Notes: generated from the sequence alone by a model not told the origin. A DNA stretch of 64,000 nucleotides from Carnegiea gigantea (GCA_029747015.1 JAKOGI010002817.1:19889-83888); one strand, 5' to 3'; shown: positions 21,729 through 34,203, counted from the first letter of the stretch. Numbers and translations: made by a program.

Positions 21729-23180
21729 AAGTTTCCTTAGCAAATGGACATTCCATATAACCTTTTATAGACGATCCTGATAGATTAGCATATGCCAGAA
21801 AGTCATTTATATTCCATACAGCAGCAGCATGCATTTCAAAACTTTCTTTCTTCAAATCATCATATGTGTTAGCCCCAATATCCAATGACTTTTTCAAATC
21901 ATCAATCAGAGGTTGAAAATACACATCAATGTCATGTCCAGGAGCTTTTGGTCTTTTAATTAATAAAGAAAGCATGTAATATTATTATTTTATGCACATC
22001 CATGAGGAAAGGTTATAAGACACGAGCACCACTGGCCATTTACTATACTCACTTCTAAGGCTTTATGTAAGGATTGAATACATCACTTACTAGTCCTAAT
22101 CTTACATTGCAGGGATCTAAGGCGAAAAAATGGATATTGCTTATCAAGAGATTATAAAGCTTTAGCATTTGCTCGATGTCTAAGAACTCCGTAATTTATT
22201 CTTTCTTCATTATGCCATCTCATATCAGAAGCAGTTTTTCTAGACATAAATAACCTTTGTAATCTTGGTATGATAGGAAAGTAACATAGTACCTTCCTTG
22301 AAATCTTTTTCTGTTTTCATAAGGGTGGATTAATTTGCTCTCCGTTATCTCCTTCAACCTTATGCACTTGCGATCTAGACAAGCCACATACTTAACATTT
22401 TTTAAGATTTGCATCTTCTTTCTAAAACAACCCACAATCATTTTCACAAGCATCTATTTTCACATAGTCAAAGCCCAAATCATGAATAATTTTCTTAGAT
22501 TTGCAATGTGACGATGGCAGATGTGTCCCCTATGGCAAGCACTCTTTAAAAAACTTTATAGACATCAATAAAAACTTTCTTAGTCATCCCATTCATATAC
22601 ATCACTTGGAATAACTTCAGAATAAAGGACAGGTTTGACAATTTCTTATATCTGGGATAGCTCTTGATTAGCATCTCTCGTCAAATTATCAATCTTTTGA
22701 ACTAAGTCATTCTCTTCAATATGAGTGGCTCACTCAAAATCCTTAAATTCATTATCATCATCTATAAGATCATGCATGGCTTTAGGCCTAATGATATCAT
22801 CGATCATTGAAATGATATTTTCAGCACTACCAAAATTTATGTCATTCTTAGCCTTCTTTTTGAGATGTGTGCTTTCCATGATATATCCAACGTATGTAAC
22901 CCACTAGTATGCCATTCTCCAATAAATCATTCCAGATTTGTTCCTGGACATATGTACATTATTATTGCATTTTCTATAAGGGCAATTGACCTCTTGTTCA
23001 TCTATATGTGAAAAGGTAAACTCAAGGAACTCGTTGACCACATTTTGAAATATTCACTCAATGTGTTGCATCCATTCCAACCTCTTTTTCACATTTTCAA
23101 AATCGATCTAATATCAAACAATTTTATAATATTTATAAGGCAGGAATCATATCAAATTCGAGAAGTTGAAAAGTAATTAC
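21713..23180 (-). pseudogene. CACTA (En/Spm) TNP2-type transposase, 5' fragment
   Basis: The minus strand starts with a region resembling the N-terminal C-rich block (a CPYRKCNN-like motif near 22990), passes an acidic linker, and ends in a 118-codon open segment (21619-21975). That segment contains PGHDIDVYFQPLIDDLKK, AAAVWNINDFLAYANLSG and CPFAKETYSSKLK, the signature central blocks of TNP2. Past 21713 the open frame runs artificially into LINE tail sequence. The next expected TNP2 block is found at about 3550, so the two fragments are contiguous once the LINE is removed. Confidence 0.75.
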
Positions 23181-23639
23181 ATCTCACTTGTGCCAAAGCT
23201 GCTATCGTACCTAAGTAGAATGAACAACACAACATCCATTAACAAATTTAAATTTTAGGGTCATTTAATTAGAGGACGAGAGTGTAATAGCCCAAATCAG
23301 ATTAATAATGATAATTAATTTACATAATGATTAAATTAGTCAAGTCGAGCATGCACACTTCAATTTTTCAGTTACCAATGTTTGTTTTGCCGACCTTAGA
23401 TAATGTTGGAGGTCTTAGTGCAAGATGTCATATCTATATATGTAAAGTAGTAACAAAACAATTATATCCAAACTTAAGAAGTGCTAGTGAATGTTTGAAC
23501 GCATACATATGCAAGACATGTAAATGCATAAGATAATTAAATTTTGTAAATTAGATAAATCACTGTGAACTCAGTAGATGACAATGATGATGATGATGAT
23601 AATGATGATAATAATGATAATAATAACTATAAACATACA
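23181..23639. other. Unassigned AT-rich spacer with trinucleotide repeat
   Basis: No gene seen. A GAT/AAT-type microsatellite occupies about 23577-23628 (ATGATGATGATGATAATGATG and variants). Confidence 0.5.
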
Positions 23640-24312
23640 AATGTAGCACCTCTTCACACCAATGGATGGGGATTACATAGTAAAGAGAGGATATCAATCT
23701 TTCATGAAGGCGAAAGATAAGTTACATTGGGATAGAGTGACATGGGCAAGGAACCTCAGAAAGGTTGGGGCTGACTCAATGGGATAGGCTTCCAATGAGA
23801 AGAAGATTGGCCAAGTTTTTGTCTATCTTAAGGGACTACGAGTTGTGTGAAGGTGGAGAAGAATAGAATAGGAATCATCTCTTTTATCAGTGCACATATG
23901 CTCAACAAGTCTGGAAAGGACTTGAGAAGAGGTTGGATATCAAGACAAGTGCCAAGTCCTTCAGCCAATGGCATGTATGGATAAAGAAACACATAACAAC
24001 TAGAGAATATATGGGTTTCCTTGTTTGCCTGAATGTTGCCTATCATTACCACATATGGCAAGAAGGAAACAGTAAGATTTTCAAGCAAGCTGAAGCTAGT
24101 GTATAGGACATGGTTAGGAGAATGGAGGATGTAATAGTAGGCTTGTTTTCTTAAATAGATACGGGAAAATACAATACAAGTGGCATGAGCTTTGTATAGG
24201 CAAGTGAGGCACAACAGATAGAAAGTGATTATAGTGTGTATTTCCCACCCTTGCATTCAAAGGGGGGCTTATGCTTTTGTCAAATAAAGCTTTTACCTTC
24301 TTTCAAAAAAAA
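23640..24312 (+). mobile_element. LINE 3' fragment with RT zinc-binding (zf-RVT) domain and poly(A) tail
   Basis: The plus strand reads, with frame breaks, IVKRGYQSFMKAKDKLHWDRV, NRLAKFL, a 'GGEE.NRNHLFYQCTYAQQVW' Cys/His segment, WHVWIKKHITTREYMGFL, and MVRRMEDVIVGLFS. This is the zf-RVT domain found at the C-terminus of many plant LINE ORF2 proteins. It ends with a TAAAGCTTTTACC 3' UTR and an A-run at 24305-24312. Only the 3' end is present (5'-truncated insertion). A 142-codon minus-strand ORF over it is a shadow. Confidence 0.7.
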
Positions 24313-27100
24313 TATAGTAATAATAAAATAAGCAAGAATTAAAGTTATGAAATAAAATAAATCGTTGATGTAATAAGCCTTGAAGATTTTGAAGATAATT
24401 TTCGTTGTAGCCTAAATGGTGTAAAAAAATATAAAAAATTAATAATAACAATAAAAAAATATAAAAAAACTTAAACAAAGATATATATCAGCTTTGATAA
24501 GATGAGAAAGAAAATCAAAAACCATTATTTTCTCATTTCTTCCAAAAAGTACGTACAAACACACAACATCCACCCCCTGATTTCTCTCTCTCTCCCCCCT
24601 TCCCTCCACTAATAGTGGTGGCTGCCCAACCGCCACTACCACTAGTGCCATTGCTACCAACTAAGCCACCATAGCTCTTTCCCCTTCTTCTTTCTCCTTT
24701 TGTATTAGTGAGGTAAAGCCCAATTCCCAAACTGTTCTCTTTCTAACACTCAAAAATCATGCTTTTTAATTCCAAAAATTGCCATGCAAAGTTAGATGTA
24801 GTTTTAAGAATGAATTTTTCAATCGAATCTATTTATTGATGATGGAAATTGTGGGCATATGTGATATTTGTTTGTGAAGTTAAAATAAGGTCATGGGATA
24901 CCAAGAATGTATTTATCCAAGTGTGAGTGGTGTAGGAATGTGGAATCAATGAGTTACATAATTGAATGACACGAAGAATTTATAAGAAAACTCAAGTGTG
25001 TGAATTTGAAATGGAGAGGTAGAGGTTAGCATGAAGAAAGATATTGAATTTTGGGTTGCATTTGAGAAATTAAGAATTAAACAAGGTAGAAAACAAGGGC
25101 GGATTTAAATGAAAACCGACATCAATTAATATATGTGAAAATAATGATTTTTGGTTAAAATATACATATTTCTATAAATATGAGAAAAAAATAAATGACA
25201 AGTTGAATATTATAAAAAAAATATATAAGAATATGCAAGAAGATGTAAGAAGTTGTAAGAACTTTGTTAAAAGATGTAAGGAGTTGTAAGGAGTTGTAAG
25301 AAGTTGTAAAGAGATGCAAGCTATAGCCTAAATATTGATGGTTAAAACTAAAATGAGAAGGTTTCTTAAAAGAAAAGAGGACACAGGTACTTTGGAATAC
25401 TGACATGAATTAGTGAAAATCATGAAGCACATAAACCTTGAATCTTGATTTGGTATTAGCTATGTGATACTTTGGGTTATATGATGATCATTAGAACTAG
25501 TATGGCTAAAGACTAAAGCATGTCCTAAGGTAAATTAGACTATATGAATTACTGTAACTCTATAAGAGGAAAACACTTAAACCTTATGCAATTAAATTTA
25601 CAACTCGCAAGGAAGAATGTAATGAAGCCTTTAACCACATAAGTAATTATTAAAACAGAAGGCAATTATCATCCTCCAATGGTTGTCGAACCAATACACA
25701 TTATTAAGTGCTAATAAGGAATATCAAGGTTAAGGTACAGTTGTTGCCGATAGCCTTGTAAAATTCACATCTTTCATATTCAGATAATCATGTATCATTT
25801 TTAATATGGCAATATTTCATCCAATGTTTTCCCACGTAGTAATATAAGTCTGTCCAATTTTTCAACATATGCTTTTGCGTATATATACATATGTATATAC
25901 ATATCATGTGAACTACATTATTTATTCCTGACCAATGTTAACCGGCTTCGATCGACCAGACTTCCCGATCCATTTGGGTATACGCATATGAAAGGAGAAG
26001 CCCCATGATCGTAACTACCAACAATAAGGGTTCAAGCAGACTATGGTAATAAGAATATGGCAATATTTTTATTTCTTCATCCTCTCCTTCTTTACTTGGA
26101 AAAAAATGAATTGAATTTGTGCGTCCACAAATTATCATGAAGCTCTATCTTTTACAGTATAGGAGTAAACGCATTGAGCTTTGGCTCCCCTTTCAAAATG
26201 CTTTTTTGTTTTCGTTTTAGGAAGGGTATCTCTTTGGCTATCCAGACAGAAGAAAAACAAAATGTAACCTTTAAAGTTTATGATACATGTTTTTCGAGCA
26301 CCAGTGGCTCACAGTGGCGATCCCTTGTGTTCACGTCTTACGGTTTCAACATCATAAATAAAGAGGAATGGTTATAACTTGTCGGATGCAACATCAAAAG
26401 TATTTGGACTTTCATTGTATCATTTAATGTGTATTGTACAGAAGTCAAGTACTAGTGAGTATAACTAAAACCTTATAGATGTATGGCTAACGTTAGATCT
26501 TGTTTCGATGGACCAATTGGTAACGCATCTAATCAGTTGATTAAATTAGGCTAATATAGTGGTTATAGGTTTAGGGTGTTACATAGGGTAAGCCAAATGT
26601 TGAAATGAGACTGAGATTGATCAAGCAAAATTAAAGTACATACGCGAATAGTACATTATTCCTTAAAAAATTGGAAAAAAAAAAAGAAAGAAAAACTATT
26701 TCGGAGTTACAAGAGACAAAGCAAAGGCACATAATCATATTGAAATCCCAAATCAAGCACAATTAACTAATGAAATCAAATTTGCATGGAGCATATACAT
26801 ATTCCCCGAAAAAGAAGTTGAAAAATCCAAAACTTGACATGCTTATATAGAAATATATGATATTTAATAACATAACAATAAAATAATAAAACACACACAG
26901 ATAACATAAAGAGAAAGATTGAGATAGAGATGGGGTGCAGCCAGCCCAGCAGGGGCACCTTTCGATGAGCGTAGAGCAATGTACTCTTATCTCTCATCTA
27001 TTATTCTTTTTAATTTATGCCTTTTAAAGAGTTAGGTTTTGTGTTTGTGAACTTTATCTGTCAATTGTTTTTTCAATTTTAAATTACTTTTTCAAAATTT
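24313..27100. other. Unassigned DNA
   Basis: No gene or transposon core recognised. 24560-24720 is pyrimidine-rich (CT-rich, CCACC). 25235-25325 is a degenerate 10-11-bp tandem of GATGTAAG / AGTTGTAAG. 26174-26377 holds an unrecognised 67-codon plus-strand ORF. A-rich runs occur at 26675-26695. Confidence 0.4.
25235..25325 (+). repeat. Degenerate 10-11-bp tandem repeat
   Basis: About eight copies of AGTTGTAAGA / GATGTAAGGA in series. Confidence 0.6.
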
Positions 27101-27107
27101 TTTATGT

Positions 27108-27230
27108 GGGTCTATTGAAAATGGTCTCTCTACATGCATTCATGTATATATAAATAGAATAGTCTACATCTGAATCTCTCTAAATCATGTGAAAGTGAGA
27201 CCCACAATGAGAGGATTTGTTGGTGGTCAT
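27108..27230 (+). repeat. RTE LINE 3'-tail fragment
   Basis: TGTGGGTCTATTGAAAATGG ... TCTACATCTGAATCTCTC ... GTGAAAGTGAGACCCACAATG aligns with the tail of the RTE LINE at 21595-21700 (TGTGGGTCTCTTGGAATCAA ... GTGAAAGCGGAACCCACACTG). It ends in TTTGTTGGTGG. It is either a strongly 5'-truncated LINE copy or a SINE using that tail. Confidence 0.55.
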
Positions 27231-27389
27231 GGCAATGTAAGTCATGCTAGTAAATTAGGGCTTTTGTCTTCAGCACATGGGCTGTGAATATTGAAAACAT
27301 GATCTCATGCTTCTATAACACCGCCTCCGAAAAAGAAAAAAGAAAAATCTAATTTTAAGTCTCTCATACGACCGTATAGTCTCAATGTC

Positions 27390-27560
27390 GCTAGTTATGT
27401 AGACTGGCCGGATGGTAGAGTAGACTTGGTGGTATCTTTGGTCAAGTGTTCGATTCTTGTGAGTGCATCATGCCTACATATTTCTATAGTTATCTATCCC
27501 TTTTTTTGGCCTTACATTCAACTACTCTCATGAAGGGATTAGTGCTTTGACCTTAAAGAA
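27390..27560 (+). repeat. Possible tRNA-derived SINE
   Basis: TGGCCGGATGG (27405-27415) resembles RNA polymerase III box A, and GTGTTCGATTC (27446-27456) resembles box B at about the right distance. The sequence does not fold as an intact tRNA, and no poly(A) or target duplication was found, so this stays tentative. Confidence 0.35.
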
Positions 27561-27591
27561 AGTTTCAAATGACTTGAACCAACCTACACAA

Positions 27592-27878
27592 TAGACCTAG
27601 CAAACGGCTTGCTCAATTTAGTTTCGAATCACATTACTTTTGGTCATATCATCTTTAGGTCGATAAGATTCAGCTTGCATTTGATTTTGGGTCATGTCAT
27701 TCTTGGTTCAGGTTGATTTTAAATCAAGTTGATATTTAAGCTGCCAACCTTGCAAAGAAGACAATTGTGGAGGAAAGGCTCTAATTGGGCTTAGTTTCTT
27801 CGAATTACCTAATTCGATTGTCTGATTGGGTATGAGTTTGATCATTTAGCTCAGTTTGAGAAAGCTTTGCCAGATCTA
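27592..27878. mobile_element. hAT-like MITE, 287 bp
   Basis: Left end TAGACCTAGCAAACG; the right end on the other strand reads TAGATCTGGCAAAGC. These match the termini of the hAT MITE at 40339-40665 (TAAACCTGGCAAA). The 8-bp flanks (CTACACAA / CCAATTAA) no longer match well, so duplication is not demonstrated. No coding capacity. Confidence 0.55.
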
Positions 27879-28945
27879 CCAATTAACATTGATAAGCAAT
27901 CGAGCATATATATGATATTAAATAAATTATATCACTCAACACTTTATTATTTTCCTTTTTCATTGATCACATTTTGGTAGCTCTTAGTGATCTATCTTTT
28001 TACATTAACTTGATAAACAAACAATAGGAAGAAAATCAAGTTTACATAGGGACATTAATTATCCAAAAAACTTAGCATTGAGGTTTTAAACTAAACTTGC
28101 TTTGTGTTCAATTACGCGAAAGTTAAAGATTTTGCAGTATTTACAACCTCTTCAAAAAATGAATTGTATAGGTTAATTTTGAAATTTTGGATGTTAAAGT
28201 ATAAATCTATAAATAACCAAAAAGTCAAACCAAGAATTAGGATTAAAAATGAAAAAAGTTGAAAAGTATAGCAATAAAATGGTCAAGATGCAAAAATAGA
28301 GTGGGAAAAGTGGGGTGATTAGGAGTAAAGTAATGCAATTAGTGACTCTCAAGTACCCTGAGTTCAATGGTAACTATTATTAGACCCCTGTCTTTTTAAA
28401 CCTAATTATGGGGTGCCCTATAGTTTTTAGACAATAGATTCTTAGGTCCTTTTTATTATTATTTTGGCCCAAAACTTTTTAAAAATTTCAACTTTGGCCC
28501 AAATGGAATACTTTTTGTAATTTTGCTATTTTTTGGGGGGTTTTCAGAAAATATGCTTGTTTTCAATGATTTAGCTTCTTATAATGACTTTAATAGTACT
28601 AGTTATCATAATCTAATACTTATAACATAAATATTATATTTTATGTGATAATGAGTCCACCATACTTAGCAAAATAATAAAGTTTAATTAGAGAATTTTG
28701 ACCATTACCTAAACTTTATCGGCGCTGGACCCTAGCATTCCTCTAACTTCCACTTTACAGAGATTGTTAATCTCAACCATACCTTTCTTAAATTGGGCAC
28801 AGCACATATATATTTCATTTTCTACCTCAGACCATAGTCATTAATTAAGTTTTATAATTTTAAAGTTAGTGAGACTTTAATCTAGAAATTATAATATTTA
28901 AGATATAAGGTTTGATTGAATAACGTTCCCTATTGGGAAACTCCT

Positions 28946-28951
28946 TTTATT
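28946..28951 (-). terminator. Polyadenylation signal of caulimovirid copy 2
   Basis: AATAAA on the minus strand in CTTTCAATAAAAGGAG, aligned with the same signal in copy 3 at 56520-56525. Confidence 0.55.
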
Positions 28952-29289
28952 GAAAGCTTGAAAGTGGAAATATTATAATGGAAAGATTGAAGAGAGACTT
29001 AAGCTACTAAGATCACCTGAGATGCTTGCTCATAGAAAAATGGAGAATCATGACTTTTCTTTTGCTCAAGTATGCTCAAATGATCATGTCCCTTCTCAGC
29101 ACTCTACCTCTTCTTTTATGGAAGAGATAGACTACATAGGATGCCCTAATGGCGACAGCATACACTGATATTTTCACATGACTACAACTATCCTCATATG
29201 GCTATAGTAGACATCATTATTTTACTAACTTGACACTTGATAAAATAGTACAATAATAAAGCAATAACTTTTCAAAGCCTTTAAGGCCG

Positions 29290-30370
29290 ATAAGACTAGT
29301 CATCCATATTGAGATTCTGTATGTTTTCATCTCTAATAATATCTTCAAGTGCATTATCTAGATAATCATCAAAATCTTCCTCAACTTGAAGATGCTCTGG
29401 ATCCCAATTCATGAAGATATTTCTTTCTTTTTTCTGATTAAAATTTTTCAACTTCAATATCAAAGAGATAATCAAAGATATCTTCTAAAATATCACCTTC
29501 TACCTTCATATATTTTTTAAGATCATTATGATAAACGAAAGTAGTGTCCTGCAAGGCATTAATAGTCTTCCTTGTTCAATTAATGCCCATATTTGATGAT
29601 AAATATTTCAAAAATCATTGACTCTTGCTAAAGCAGAATTACTAACTACTTCTTCTTATTCTGGAAACCATTCTTATCACTGATAATTGGGATCATCTCA
29701 ATTAACTAATTGAATAAGATAATGGGTTGGTTTAGCTTTTCTATTTTCATACTCAATTACTATGAAATGTACCCCAACAAACAGGCTTCTAATGTATGGA
29801 ATTTTTTGTTGGACCATCACGAGATGTGAGAATCCAATCTCTTAATCATGCATTGTTGAAACTTAGTCAGCCTTGAGAAGAATGAGTATTTTGGATCTAG
29901 GATTTTCATGAGGTAAGCTACCATTCCATATTCCCAGGCTTTTATGATGGAGTCATCTGGAGAGATTGAATTAGCGGGGAATCTAACACCACTAACTCTA
30001 GATCTATCAGGAAAAAGGATTGTAGCACTCCATGGCTTCCAAATATCATGAGAGTAATAATGATAGTAGTCAATGCGGGCTGCATACCAATCGTTGAACC
30101 ATTTTCCTTGAACATGAGAATTTATTTTTTCTTGAATATCATAAGGACACCTTAGTTAATTCATGTCTAACTATAAAAGGCTAAATCTTTGTGGTATTTA
30201 GATGGGCTAAAGACAATAGACCAAAGCCTAATCTATTTTTCCTATGGAATTTCAAAATATCCATAAGGATTTTGCTGGAAGGACAAATATGTTCTAATAG
30301 TAATGGCATTTTATTTTGAATTTTCTTCTTTTCTAGCAGGAGTCCTCCTCTAATGATCACCATTGGCAAG
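29290..30370 (-). pseudogene. Caulimovirid copy 2 conserved post-RNase H region
   Basis: Downstream of RNase H the minus strand shares a long coding-like stretch with copy 3 (55310-56180): WFNDWYAARIDYYHYYSHDIW, MKILDPKYSFFSRLTKFQQ, and an acidic end 'DFDDYLDN.LEDII'. Function unknown; probably a C-terminal part of the polyprotein or a separate downstream ORF. Conservation between two independently decayed copies suggests it was a real coding region. Confidence 0.55.
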
Positions 30371-30379
30371 CTCACAAGT

Positions 30380-30779
30380 GAAACTATCTACTAGAGAATT
30401 CTTCGATCCCTATATATGTTCAATAAGGAAAGAAAATTTGTTAGGCCACAATCGTCAATGCAGGAGTCACCCTTGCACTTGCATGCTTGATAAATTCTTT
30501 GTCACAAAACCGAGTATCCCTTTGTAATTAGTTCAAATAAGAAAACGTTTCGGGACTTAAATAATTTAGAACTTTTCAATGCCCCTTATGACTACAAGGA
30601 TTTCTATTTCCATCATGAGATAGTTACATTTTACTTTATTAAAACTTCCACTAAAATATTTATAGAGTTTTTCTCTTTCTTTAATTTTGAGCACTGCACT
30701 TCAGTGCTCATTACTATCATCTGTCTCAAGGAATTAAAATTATCTCCTCCATTAGACAAATTAAGAATAGGAAGATTTT
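30380..30779 (-). pseudogene. Caulimovirid copy 2 RNase H
   Basis: Decayed frame parallel to copy 3 RNase H (54740-55090): a Met/Ile-rich D-containing strand near 30740, an EI.A.I.GIKKF-like helix near 30600 and an FIQTD-like strand near 30540. Many stops. Confidence 0.55.
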
Positions 30780-31560
30780 TACGCATTTTTTAAAGTTTTG
30801 AACAATATTTGAATTGCTAGGGGTCCATGTCCAATTTCCTTCTTTCTTGAGTTTTTGTTGCAATGGTTTTCTTAATTTAGCTAGATATTTAATGAAATTT
30901 AAAGATAGGTCAGATATCCAAGAAACCTTTCTAATTGCTTCCTATCTTCAATCTTCTTAGGAAAATTTTCTATTTTTAGGACGATTTGTCCGATTTTTAT
31001 TTCTAGACCTAAAAACTCAATTTCTTATTTAGCATAAATGCATTTGTTCTTACTAAGAATAATACCAGACATTATCTTTGTGTTGTTGTATAGTCTTAGA
31101 AAAGACAAGACTATCATCAATGCAAACTAGACAATAGTGATTAAGAACATTGAGGGGCACTAAAAGCAGTTAAAGAATGCTTTATTCAATGCTTTATTCA
31201 TCTATTTTTATCTACCATATCCACTTTTGTAAACCATTTTTGAGAACTAAGAAGCTCCTCGAATTCTATTAAAAAGGACTATTTTGTTAGGAATATAATA
31301 ACCATCAAAGACAGTATTATCGTTAAGTTTTTCGTAATTGATTACAATTCTAGCTTTTCTCCTTTTCTCTTCAACATGATTTCTTGCCATAGAAGCTGGA
31401 CTGGTGTACGGACTCTTACTATTCTTGATTAAACCTTTATCCAAAAGTTCTTTGATTTGTATATTAAATTCTTGGATATCCTAGTATGTATGCACCATTT
31501 GTTTAACTTGGATAATAACGTTAGAATTTAACAAAGTAATCTTTGCAAATGTCTTATCTT
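30780..31560 (-). pseudogene. Caulimovirid copy 2 reverse transcriptase, internally deleted
   Basis: The N-terminal fingers part is visible at 31247-31444 (LIKNSKSPYTSPA..., RKARIVINYEKLN). Then sequence jumps at about 31240-31150 directly to a CIDDSLVFSKT block, the Y-x-D-D region with Cys in place of Tyr. The segment with motif A and the 'GLKNAPQIFQ' block of copy 3 is missing. Several stops follow in the thumb region. Confidence 0.65.
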
Positions 31561-31649
31561 TATTCCAAAATTTTAGAGGATTATTAGAGTATAGTTCTTT
31601 AATAATTATTCTTGTTGTTCAGCAATCTACTCTTTAATATATAACTTAA

Positions 31650-32300
31650 GTAGTGAGATTATTAGTGCCAGCTCACATTGTGCAGGTATTACCTTCTCAC
31701 CACACTGGCTATGTGTGAACTCAATCTTCTAATGAATTTCAATAGGAACTGAGTGACCATTAAGTATAAATATTATTTTGTTTATGATCTGTGTGCATAG
31801 ACAATATAGCCTCTAAAAATTATTTACAATAATTATATCATGAGAGGGTTGATTGGTGACCTATAAAACTAGTATAATGCATATGACTCCTCTTATCTCT
31901 ATGGATAACCCTTCTATGGCTCTGTTATGGCTCATTATACTATTGTCAGCTATCCTACTTGTTAAGGATTATTAGTTTTTTCCCACATAAATTCTGAAAA
32001 TAAAGATCTTTTTTTAAAACAGATAGAACAACGACTACATATGTAGGCACACAATTCATATCTATTATATCCCTCTAAATATACATTTATTGGGATATAG
32101 ATGCTAAAAGGATTTGTGTTGGTAACTTTTCTATTTGGACTCATGCTTCGATCTACAGTGTGTCTAGCATATTCAAAACTTATTCTACTTATTTTATTAG
32201 TCATACTACTTGTATCATCTTCTTTAAGCTCTTCTTCAGTTGATGAAGACCCTTTTCCCCAATCTGATCTACCACTCGTACTTCTTAATAATTAGAATTT
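31650..32300 (-). pseudogene. Caulimovirid copy 2 aspartic protease
   Basis: The open segment 31962-32204 has a basic, serine-rich N-terminus, then IYIPINVYLEGY, and the loop YICSRCSICF where a caulimovirid protease would carry its D-T/S-G active site. The catalytic Asp is replaced (Cys) and the Gly is Arg. After a stop the IIIGNNF-type motif near 31830 gives the second half of the fold. Clearly inactive. Confidence 0.6.
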
Positions 32301-32579
32301 AATGGTAATTTTACTATTTTCATTAATTTTTATTACATTTTTATTATTGATTTTTGTGAGATTGGCAAAGCTAGATATCTAAGACCTATCGATTTTTATC
32401 TCCTTTGGATTGGATTTTATCATTTGAATTTTTGGCATTGGAGTAGGACTTTCAAACTTTTCTGTCTCTATCATTGTTACCTCAGTCTTTGGATTGATAG
32501 TGTTATCTAATTGTAGATTATTTTCCAAAATATCCTTAGTGGGTATCCCCCTCTTTTCATATCCATCCTAACTGTTTTT

Positions 32580-33230
32580 ATCTTAAAGACAAGGAAGTTT
32601 TTGGCAAATTCATCTTTTAGCCTTACATAATATCCAAGTCAGCAATTGAATCCTACGGATCCATTGCATAAATTGGTATTAATCCCTATGATAATTTGAT
32701 TTGTACATTTGCTATGCCTGATATCACAGAACAAAGCATAAAGATTAATACCTTTACCATAATATTGTAAAGGAGTGATTTGTACTTGAACACTTCTGAC
32801 ATGGGTATACCTATACCTTCTATCTTTGTTATGCTTAAAGATATTTTCCCAATTAATGAGATTAACTTCTCCCACATCATGCGCATAGTCTTTTATCTCT
32901 AAATCTTCTTTCATCATTTCATATGCGTCCTTACTCTTTAATTGAAAGATGAATTTTTTATAGATAATGTATTTCTGAATTATAGGAAGGATCCAATCTC
33001 CTTTGACTTTTTCATTCTCATTATCTATAAGAAATTCTTCTTTTTGAAGATCATCAAGACTAATTAAGCTACTTTGCATCATAAGACTAGTCTCTTCATA
33101 ATTACTTTCCCATATTCATCTTTTAGTATAGTCTCAATCATTCCCTTGTTTTTCAGCGCTGCATCCAAGGCTTCTTCCTCGCTAAGTTCAAAATAATCTA
33201 GACTATCCAAAATTCCAATAAGCTTGTTAT
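32580..33230 (-). pseudogene. Caulimovirid copy 2 movement protein (30K-type)
   Basis: The 147-codon open segment 32639-33082 is the clearest copy of this domain. An acidic N-terminus (SLDDLQKEEFLIDNENEK) is followed by VNLINWENIFKHNKD, YTHVRSVQVQITPL, a DIRHSK turn holding the conserved Asp, and NTNLCNGSVGFNC, then (past a stop) the YYVRLKDEF-like end. This matches the beta-strand plus D-motif pattern of the 30K movement-protein superfamily. It lies between zinc knuckle and protease. Confidence 0.62.
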
Positions 33231-33244
33231 TCTTTCTATTTTTG

Positions 33245-33486
33245 CATTTGTTTGCATAATGGCCTCATTCTCCGCATGCCTAACACTTACAGTTATTTCT
33301 CCTGGCAGCACAATAAGTGACTTTCCTAAAAAGTCCTTATTTTCTAGGTCTTGTTTTGCTATAATATTTTCTTTTATATTTCTTTCCTCCTTGCATGTTA
33401 AAACTCTTTTTCTTATAGAATTTCTTTTTTATTTTCCTCTCAGGTTCCTTTCCCCATTGGTGAAGATTATCTGAACTGGCTAGAAA
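33245..33486 (-). pseudogene. Caulimovirid copy 2 basic linker and zinc knuckle
   Basis: Interrupted frame with an Arg/Lys-rich stretch and a CCHC knuckle at about 33265-33300 in which the second Cys codon region carries a stop, but the GHYANKC-like half is preserved. Confidence 0.55.
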
Positions 33487-33960
33487 TTATTTCTTCATTT
33501 TCTTTTGCTTTTGGAGATCGAGACATAGGCCATTGACGACCCATTTTCTTAGATAAGATGTTCTTGTACTAAGGGTATCAATGGCATCAGCTTTCTCAAG
33601 CCATGCAATGTACTTTTCATTGATTATAGAATTGATCGGATATGATAATTTCTCATAAAATATACCAAGATTAGTCATTATTACCAAATTGTAATAATAT
33701 TCACTAAATGTAGTAATATAATTCTGCAGATATCTCATATCCCATAATTCTATCTTGTTAATCTTTCTTTGCCATTCTCTAACTTTTTTCTTCGGAATCA
33801 AGTTTAACTCTGATAAATTTAGTTTTGATTTCCTTACATAACTTTTTGAACATAGCAACTGGTGTTTCTATCATTCTTAATATATTTTTATCTTCCTTAT
33901 CTAATGAGTCATACCGGTTAGCTATAGTGCCAGAAAAGCTATGCTTGATATAGTTTAGAA
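33487..33960 (-). pseudogene. Caulimovirid copy 2 coat protein core
   Basis: The 123-codon open segment 33487-33858 has KKVREWQRKINKIELWDMRY, MTNLGIFYEKLSYPINSI and TRTSYLRKW, collinear with copies 1 and 3. Its N-terminal part (to about 33960) is in another frame. A Lys-rich run marks the C-terminus before the zinc-knuckle segment. Confidence 0.72.
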
Positions 33961-34203
33961 AATTTTCATATCTCTTGTTTTTTAACTATTACGCCTATGA
34001 TTTTGTTTAATTCTTTTGAATTTTGTTCTTTATCAAACATACTCTGTAATTCTTCAAGATTATACTGCTTATACAGTTATACTCCATCCTCTTCTCCTTT
34101 CTATGCCTTCTAAGATGATTTTTCAACCGATTTTTCTCCTTTTTTTAATTTTATATTATGCAAAGGAAATGGATTTTTTTAAGATTTGGAAAGGATATTT
34201 ATG

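Noticed and set aside
23828..24256. 142-codon minus-strand ORF
   Set aside because: Antisense to the LINE zf-RVT fragment, whose conserved blocks are on the plus strand.
27390..27470. Genuine tRNA gene
   Set aside because: Box A and B words are present but no acceptor stem or full cloverleaf can be drawn.
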